NCBI GenBank assembly: GCA_013297575.1
Contig: JAAFHO010000281.1
Location: 1-7,274 of the forward strand
Source of the DNA: Chitinophagales bacterium
GTDB lineage: Bacteria > Bacteroidota > Bacteroidia > Chitinophagales > Saprospiraceae
Direction: 5' to 3'
DNA length: 7,274 nt
The translations under genes were made by a program, and so were the position numbers. Below the pieces are notes generated by a model, which did no database searches, had not been told where the DNA came from, and saw only the letters and a list, made by a program, of their open reading frames with translations. Positions 1-3,555 of this stretch are shown one piece after another (positions within the stretch are counted from its first letter, which is position 1; the number at the start of each line of letters is the position of its first letter).

Positions 1-497
1 ACGATCGACGATGCCCTACCGTGGTAACCTACGGGAAGGTGTCGCCAATTGGGCAGCAAGGCATTGGCTGGGTCGCGGAACATTTTTCCTACATTGGTGG
101 CGTGCTCAATACTGGAATAAAAATCTGTATAGTCGCCGATGGCTACGGGGAGGTGCATGGTGGCCTCCGATTGAGCAACAAGGGCACGAGGGTCGTTTTT
201 TAGGGTACTTTCGGGGTCGCAAAGGATTTCTTGTACTTTGCTACGAACCGCATTGGTAGCCGTTTTGCCCAAACTGATAAAATGATTGAGCGTATCGGCT
301 GAAAATACATCATTTTGTGGTATAATTTCCTTAAAACAGCCCAATTGCGCCCAATAATGGAGGTCAACAATATGCACTCCGATGGCTATTCCGAGCGATT
401 TAGCGCTATTGCCTATGGAAAAAACGCCAAAAGGCAGGTTATGTATGGAAAAATCAGAATTATTGGGCATTGCAACCCAGGTGTTGAGTTTGGACAT
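1..497 (-). CDS. fahA: Fumarylacetoacetase (FAH), N-terminal part, truncated by the window edge
   Basis: Hydrolyses fumarylacetoacetate to fumarate and acetoacetate, the last step of tyrosine/homogentisate breakdown in the cytoplasm. The visible 165 residues start MSKLNTWVAMPNNSDF and include the N-terminal SH3-like-domain motif SIHNLPFGVFS (17-27). The start of the catalytic domain follows: ATMHLPVAIGDYTDFYSS (112-129), EHATNVGKMFRD (131-142) and LLPNWRHLPVGYHGRASS (147-164). By comparison with mammalian FAH (recalled numbering), D125 matches metal-binding D126, H132 the catalytic base H133, and R141 and Y158 match substrate-contacting R142 and Y159, a constant offset of one. The ATG at 497 is the only reasonable start, because an in-frame TGA lies about 30 bp upstream. 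The gene continues past position 1, so the remaining metal ligands and the C-terminus cannot be checked. It lies 92 bp downstream of uppS on the same strand but has its own candidate promoter. The family assignment is very secure; the symbol is the usual one and not proven here. Confidence 0.95.
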   Translation of the reverse strand, partial: MSKLNTWVAMPNNSDFSIHNLPFGVFSIGNSAKSLGIAIGVHIVDLHYWAQLGCFKEIIPQNDVFSADTLNHFISLGKTATNAVRSKVQEILCDPESTLKNDPRALVAQSEATMHLPVAIGDYTDFYSSIEHATNVGKMFRDPANALLPNWRHLPVGYHGRASSI

Positions 498-529
498 AGA
501 TGTGGTGGTGGTTATGATTAAGTATCAGG

Positions 530-537
530 CAAAGATA
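530..537 (-). promoter_or_regulatory. Candidate -7 box (TATCTTTG) of the fumarylacetoacetase gene
   Basis: On the minus strand this reads TATCTTTG followed by CC, matching the Bacteroidota -7 consensus TAnnTTTG. It ends 32 nt before the FAH start codon, giving a short leader. The uppS box has the same form (TAnCTTTGCC) and almost the same spacing. No convincing -33 TTTG is visible at the usual distance, so this is a motif match supported by position only. Confidence 0.5.
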
Positions 538-589
538 AATTAGGAACTAGAATTAATAAATACTATTTTGTTTGAAAAATATTTAATAT

Positions 590-1327
590 CTACCCCAATT
601 GCTCACTAGTTTTCCCAAACCTCCGCTCCCTATTCTGATAATCAGAAATGGCCTCAAGCAGTTCTTCTTTACCGAAATCGGGCCAAAAAACAGGCGTAAA
701 ATACAATTCAGCATAGGCAATTTGCCACAGTAGAAAATTAGAGATACGGGTCTCTCCGCTGGTACGAATGAGGAGTTCTGGATCGGGAATTCCTTTGGTA
801 CTGAGTACATTTTCGAAGGCTGCTTCGTCAATATCTGCGGGGTTGAGCGTCCCTGCGGCAGCTTGTGTAGCCAGCATGCGGGTGGCATGTAGGATTTCCC
901 ATTTTGCAGAATAGTTCAGGGCTAATACCAAACTAATCCGGGTATTGTTTTTTGTTTTTTCAATACCATCCATCAGCGCTTTGTAGGTGCCAGCCGGTAG
1001 TGCTTCAATATCACCAATGGCCAATAAACGCACCCCATTTTTGTTCAAATCCCGAATTTCGCCTTTAATCGTTTCTACCAAAAGGCTCATCAGTGCCGTT
1101 ACTTCGGCGGGTGGGCGGTTCCAGTTTTCGGTACTAAAAGCATACAACGTGAGGTACTCAACGCCCACTTGCGCTGCTGCTTCGGTTACTTCGCGTACAC
1201 TTTTCACCCCGCTTCGATGCCCCAATACACGAGGCATACCTTTTTGTTTGGCCCATCGGCCATTACCATCCATGATAATGGCAATGTGCTTTGGAACTTT
1301 ATCGGGGATAATTTGAGGTACAGCCAT
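590..1327 (-). CDS. uppS: Isoprenyl transferase / undecaprenyl diphosphate synthase (UppS), complete
   Basis: Cis-prenyltransferase that adds eight isopentenyl units to farnesyl diphosphate. It makes the C55 lipid carrier used for peptidoglycan and surface glycans, and acts at the cytoplasmic face of the inner membrane. The 245-residue product is close to the E. coli enzyme (253). Visible motifs are HIAIIMDGNGRWA (14-26; D20 matches catalytic Asp26), RVLGHRSG (33-40; R33 and H37 match R39 and H43), and LYAFSTENWNRP. Near the C-terminus, PELLIRTSGETRISNFLLWQ carries R188, R194 and S196 (R194, R200, S202 in E. coli), and AYAEL carries E207 (E213). All matches share an offset of six, using recalled E. 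coli numbering. A TTG 39 bp further upstream (1366) would add 13 residues, but it lies inside the candidate -7 box and precedes the family's conserved start, so the ATG at 1327 is preferred. The neighbours are unrelated in function, and I see no bamA next to it. Confidence 0.97.
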   Translation of the reverse strand: MAVPQIIPDKVPKHIAIIMDGNGRWAKQKGMPRVLGHRSGVKSVREVTEAAAQVGVEYLTLYAFSTENWNRPPAEVTALMSLLVETIKGEIRDLNKNGVRLLAIGDIEALPAGTYKALMDGIEKTKNNTRISLVLALNYSAKWEILHATRMLATQAAAGTLNPADIDEAAFENVLSTKGIPDPELLIRTSGETRISNFLLWQIAYAELYFTPVFWPDFGKEELLEAISDYQNRERRFGKTSEQLG

Positions 1328-1363
1328 ATTAAATATTTTAGATGCGGAACGTAAATAGTGGGG

Positions 1364-1371
1364 CAAAGGTA
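1364..1371 (-). promoter_or_regulatory. Candidate -7 box (TACCTTTG) of uppS
   Basis: The minus strand reads TACCTTTG then CCCC, fitting TAnnTTTG. It ends 36 nt before the chosen ATG at 1327 and lies just downstream of the terminator of the preceding gene, as expected for an independent transcription unit. The alternative TTG start codon at 1366 is part of this box and so should lie upstream of the transcript start. A TTTG lies on the minus strand at 1402-1405, but its 30-bp gap is longer than the usual 19-21 bp, so no -33 element is claimed. Confidence 0.5.
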
Positions 1372-1400
1372 AAAATCTGTTCGTATTTCTGCTTTTTTTT

Positions 1401-1445
1401 ACAAATAAAAGAAATAGGCCGCTCCTTTGGCAGAAGCGACCTATT
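1401..1445 (-). terminator. Intrinsic terminator of the SusE/F-like gene
   Basis: Positions 1413-1426 pair with 1432-1445 to give a 14-bp stem around a 5-nt loop. Two positions (1419/1439 and 1424/1434) pair as G-U in minus-strand RNA but would be C-A mismatches in plus-strand RNA, so the structure is built for minus-strand transcripts. It is followed at 1412-1401 by a U-rich tail reading TCTTTTATTTGT. It begins about 50 bp after the stop codon of the SusE/F-like gene and ends about 30 bp before the uppS promoter box, so it should separate the two units. Confidence 0.8.
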
Positions 1446-1454
1446 CCTTTTGTA

Positions 1455-1491
1455 TTTGATAACCCGGCCTAATCGTCAGGGTATTATCAAA
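1455..1491 (-). other. Hairpin directly after the SusE/F-like stop codon
   Basis: An inverted repeat starting 3 bp past the stop codon pairs TTTGATAA (1455-1462) with TTATCAAA (1484-1491), 8 bp exactly. CCC (1463-1465) and GGG (1479-1481) extend it across a 2-nt bulge. No U-tract follows on the minus strand, so it is not itself a standard terminator. It could stabilise the mRNA 3' end or act together with the terminator just downstream. Confidence 0.45.
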
Positions 1492-1493
1492 TC

Positions 1494-3266
1494 TTATTTT
1501 ACAATTACAACAGATTTACCAACGATATATTTACCATTAGTCATGTGCAATGTATATTTACCAGGCACGATACCTGCTACATTGATCGATGCTGTTTGCT
1601 GGATGTTCATATTTTGCTCCAACACACGTTGACCCAATGTATTGAACAAAATCACCTGTACGTCACCTTGCAACTCTGCTGCTTCAATGGTAATATTCAT
1701 TACGTCTTTAGCAGGGTTAGGTGCCACGCTGATGCTGTTAGATTGTAACAAATCAGTAGTAGAAGATGTAGGGCCAAAGGCATAATCACCGCTATCTGAA
1801 TTGAGTGTAACCTTATATGTACCGCCAGTAATCGGAATGTTCTTTCCGTCTTGTGTACCAGTACCAGCAGGCCATGCATCCAAGCCCCAGTTTACTGCCC
1901 ATGCGTCTTCTGCACGGAATTTTGCTTCACCGTCCGTTAAAACGATAGAAGGGATTGTCCAAAACGACTCATTTACAGCATCTTTGGTCATATCTACGTC
2001 CACGTCCCAGTTTGCGTTTGGTGTAGCAGGTCCGATAAGACCAACTGTTTGAAATACCACTAAAATTTCAAAGTTGTATTCGCCAGTAGTAGAGTTAAAA
2101 GTGATTTTATACTCACCAGCTGGGATTGGAATATTAGGGCCACTACCAAATTCACCAATACCAGATGGGAAATCACCTGCACCCCAGTTTGCATCCCAAG
2201 CATTATCAGCACGGAATTTTGCTTCGCCATCCGTCAATACTAAACGGACTTTCCAAATAGATTCATCATTAGGGTCTTGCGTCATATCCGTGTCGTTGTC
2301 CCAACCACCTGGTGTAGCGTTACCGATAATACCCATAGAAGTATAATTACCGATTAATAAGAACTTGTACTCAGCAGTTTTCACATTAAAGGAAACCAAA
2401 TAACGGCCAGCTGGTACAGGAATATTTGGTCCACCTAAAGTTGCAATACTAATTGGGAATATAGAATCACCCCAATTGATCGCCCAAGCATTATTCGCAC
2501 GGAATTTTGCTTCACCGGCCACAAGATCAAATGTGCCTTTCCAAAGATCTGGATTACCAGCGTCTTTTGTAAGATCAGTGTCGGTATCCCAACCACCTGG
2601 TGTAGCACTACCTATAATTCCAATAGAAACAAATTCAATAACCTCTGTAAACAGATAAATACCGGTAGATTTATCAAAATCAACGCGATATTTACCAGCA
2701 GCAGGAATTGGAATATTTGGTCCTCCTTGAAAACCCGTGTCCTGTGGGAAACCAGTAGCGCCCCAGTTTACAGCCCAAGCGTTGTCTTTACGGAACTTTG
2801 CTTCACCAATCGTTAAGTTAAGAATACGGAAATACTTATTGGTATCTACCGCATCTCTGTACAAATCAGTGTCATTGTCCCAACCGCCTGGAGTAGCATT
2901 ACCGATGATACCGATATCTGAACGATATCCAAAATCATAAGCACCAGTGATGGAGTTAAAAGTAATGGTATATTCACCTGTTGCTGCGACAGGGATATTT
3001 GGGCCACCTTGTGTACCAACACCTGTTGGGAAAGCTGTAGCCCCCCAGTTAACTGCCCAGTCATTGTCTTGACGGAATTTTGCCTCACCTTGGTTCAAAA
3101 CGATGGTCAAAGACCAAAGGTGTGCACTGTCTTGGCTTTGTACCATATCGGTGTCGGTATCCCAACCACCTGGAGTAGCCGGCCCGATAATACCGATAGA
3201 AGTCTGGCTAAATGTTGTTGACAACATAGCGCAGAAGATAATCGAGAAAAGTAAGCGTAATTGCAT
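1494..3266 (-). CDS. Exported protein with five SusE/SusF-type glycan-binding repeats and a T9SS type A sorting domain
   Basis: Probable extracellular or surface carbohydrate-binding protein of 590 residues. Residues 1-20 form a Sec signal peptide (MQLRLLFSIIFCAMLSTTFS). Five repeats follow, starting near 24, 118, 215, 311 and 408 (spacing 94-97). Each has the pattern (I/V/M)G(I/L)IG.ATP..WD.D.D, GEAKFR..(N/D/E).W..NWG, .NIP(V/I/I).(A/G)G.Y and a closing aromatic strand. This is the pattern of the starch-binding C-terminal domains of SusE and SusF. The tryptophans of GGWD and AW..NW and the Lys/Arg of AKFR are likely sugar-contacting candidates. Repeat 5 is the most diverged (PNANWD replaces PGGWD). 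Residues 509-590 look like a T9SS type A sorting domain: ISVAPNPAKDVMNI, then GIVPGKYTLHM and GKSVVIVK at the end. No lipobox precedes the mature part (C12 lies inside the hydrophobic core), unlike SusE/SusF, and I see no N-terminal Ig-like domain. The ATG at 3266 is the only start that includes the signal peptide. It is divergent from susC. The domain family is confident; the ligand (alpha-glucan?) is inferred. Confidence 0.9.
   Translation of the reverse strand: MQLRLLFSIIFCAMLSTTFSQTSIGIIGPATPGGWDTDTDMVQSQDSAHLWSLTIVLNQGEAKFRQDNDWAVNWGATAFPTGVGTQGGPNIPVAATGEYTITFNSITGAYDFGYRSDIGIIGNATPGGWDNDTDLYRDAVDTNKYFRILNLTIGEAKFRKDNAWAVNWGATGFPQDTGFQGGPNIPIPAAGKYRVDFDKSTGIYLFTEVIEFVSIGIIGSATPGGWDTDTDLTKDAGNPDLWKGTFDLVAGEAKFRANNAWAINWGDSIFPISIATLGGPNIPVPAGRYLVSFNVKTAEYKFLLIGNYTSMGIIGNATPGGWDNDTDMTQDPNDESIWKVRLVLTDGEAKFRADNAWDANWGAGDFPSGIGEFGSGPNIPIPAGEYKITFNSTTGEYNFEILVVFQTVGLIGPATPNANWDVDVDMTKDAVNESFWTIPSIVLTDGEAKFRAEDAWAVNWGLDAWPAGTGTQDGKNIPITGGTYKVTLNSDSGDYAFGPTSSTTDLLQSNSISVAPNPAKDVMNITIEAAELQGDVQVILFNTLGQRVLEQNMNIQQTASINVAGIVPGKYTLHMTNGKYIVGKSVVIVK
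1776..3197 (-). repeat. Five tandem in-frame repeats of about 282-291 bp inside the SusE/F-like gene
   Basis: Repeat units begin (minus strand) near 3197, 2915, 2624, 2336 and 2045. The coding-strand DNA shows near-identical blocks, not only similar protein. On the plus strand, CGGAATTTTGC occurs near 1916, 2213, 2500 and 3072 (CGGAACTTTGC near 2790), and CAACCACCTGG or CAACCGCCTGG occurs near 2300, 2590, 2881 and 3163. This points to origin by tandem duplication. The unit at 1776-2045 is the least similar. Confidence 0.85.
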
Positions 3267-3283
3267 TGTAATAATAATTAAGT

Positions 3284-3296
3284 GAATAGAATAGTG
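3284..3296 (-). repeat. Leader motif CACTATTCTATTC, copy before the SusE/F-like gene
   Basis: Minus-strand copy of a 13-bp sequence found exactly again, in opposite orientation, at 3536-3548 before susC. It ends 17 nt before the SusE/F-like ATG. Just upstream (3301-3312, minus strand) is AAACATACACTA, which is also present before susC directly abutting its copy. Both motifs therefore lie in the presumed 5' leaders of the two divergent genes. Confidence 0.7.
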
Positions 3297-3324
3297 AACT
3301 TAGTGTATGTTTGCCGCAAAGTTA
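3297..3324. repeat. 28-bp intergenic direct repeat, copy 1, with opposed TAnnTTTG boxes
   Basis: Matches copy 2 (3363-3390) at 26 of 28 positions; the start-to-start distance is 66 bp. The core at 3306-3324 is a near-palindrome around 3315: the plus strand reads TATGTTTG (3306-3313) and the minus strand reads TAACTTTG (3317-3324). Both fit the Bacteroidota -7 consensus. The minus-strand box ends 50 nt before the SusE/F-like ATG, making it the best promoter candidate for that gene. No -33 element is recognisable on either side. Confidence 0.65.
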
Positions 3325-3362
3325 CAATATTTCCTTTAATTGGTATAGTGGAGTATTAAAAA

Positions 3363-3390
3363 AACTTAGTGTAACTTTGCCGCAAAGTTA
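3363..3390. repeat. 28-bp intergenic direct repeat, copy 2, containing a perfect palindrome
   Basis: Second copy of the repeat at 3297-3324. Here the core at 3372-3390, TAACTTTGCCGCAAAGTTA, is a perfect palindrome with 9-bp arms and a single central base. It places TAACTTTG on the plus strand (3372-3379) and on the minus strand (3383-3390). It could be a bidirectional promoter, or a dimeric-regulator operator that also contains -7-like sequence. It lies 116 nt from the SusE/F-like ATG and 176 nt from the susC ATG. Confidence 0.65.
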
Positions 3391-3471
3391 ATTTGCTTTT
3401 TGGAAATGATGCTTATTAGTTTTTGTCTAATTTTTACATAGGTAATTGAATAAAAATTAAATATTCTTCTG

Positions 3472-3479
3472 CAACTTTG
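3472..3479 (+). promoter_or_regulatory. Candidate susC promoter box (CAACTTTG)
   Basis: A sequence related to TAnnTTTG (first base C instead of T) that shares AACTTTG with the two intergenic repeats. It lies 76 nt before the susC ATG, and a TTG lies upstream at 3446-3448 with a 23-bp gap, slightly longer than the usual 19-21. The plus-strand boxes in the two repeats (3306-3313, 3372-3379) are better consensus matches but lie further away, so the real susC start site is uncertain. Confidence 0.35.
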
Positions 3480-3535
3480 TGCTTCGAAACGATTGGATCG
3501 CTAACGAAATCAAAGTCCACCACAAAAAAAACATA

Positions 3536-3553
3536 CACTATTCTATTCTATTC
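3536..3553 (+). repeat. Leader motif CACTATTCTATTC before susC, running into a (TATTC)x3 tandem
   Basis: Positions 3536-3548 are the plus-strand copy of the 13-bp motif at 3284-3296. It is preceded directly by the rest of AAACATACACTA (3529-3540), also shared with the other leader. Positions 3539-3553 are three exact tandem copies of TATTC, ending two bases before the susC start codon. No Shine-Dalgarno sequence is present, which is usual in this phylum, so this A/T-rich leader occupies the ribosome-binding region. Confidence 0.65.
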
Positions 3554-3555
3554 AT

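Noticed and set aside
11..521. Open frames on the plus strand at 11-259, 21-203 and 315-521
   Set aside because: They lie antisense to the fumarylacetoacetase gene, whose minus-strand translation is unmistakable. Their products show no family-like features.
498..589. Possible terminator between uppS and fumarylacetoacetase
   Set aside because: Only a weak 5-bp A/T stem is visible, with no GC-rich hairpin or clear U-tract, so no terminator is claimed.
1801..2940. A series of plus-strand open frames with recurring ARNFASP and SQPPGVALP.IPI motifs, looking like a repeat-protein family
   Set aside because: These are the antisense shadows of the five repeats of the minus-strand SusE/F-like gene; the recurrence comes from the repeated DNA.
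3207..3266. Lipoprotein signal for the SusE/F-like protein based on Cys12
   Set aside because: Cys12 sits within the hydrophobic core with no lipobox spacing. The sequence fits an ordinary Sec signal ending around TTFSQ, and the T9SS domain gives an alternative export route.
3297..3390. CRISPR array or transposon ends as the explanation for the intergenic repeats
   Set aside because: There are only two copies with a 38-bp gap and no further units. They are direct repeats with internal palindromes and no transposase or target-site duplication.
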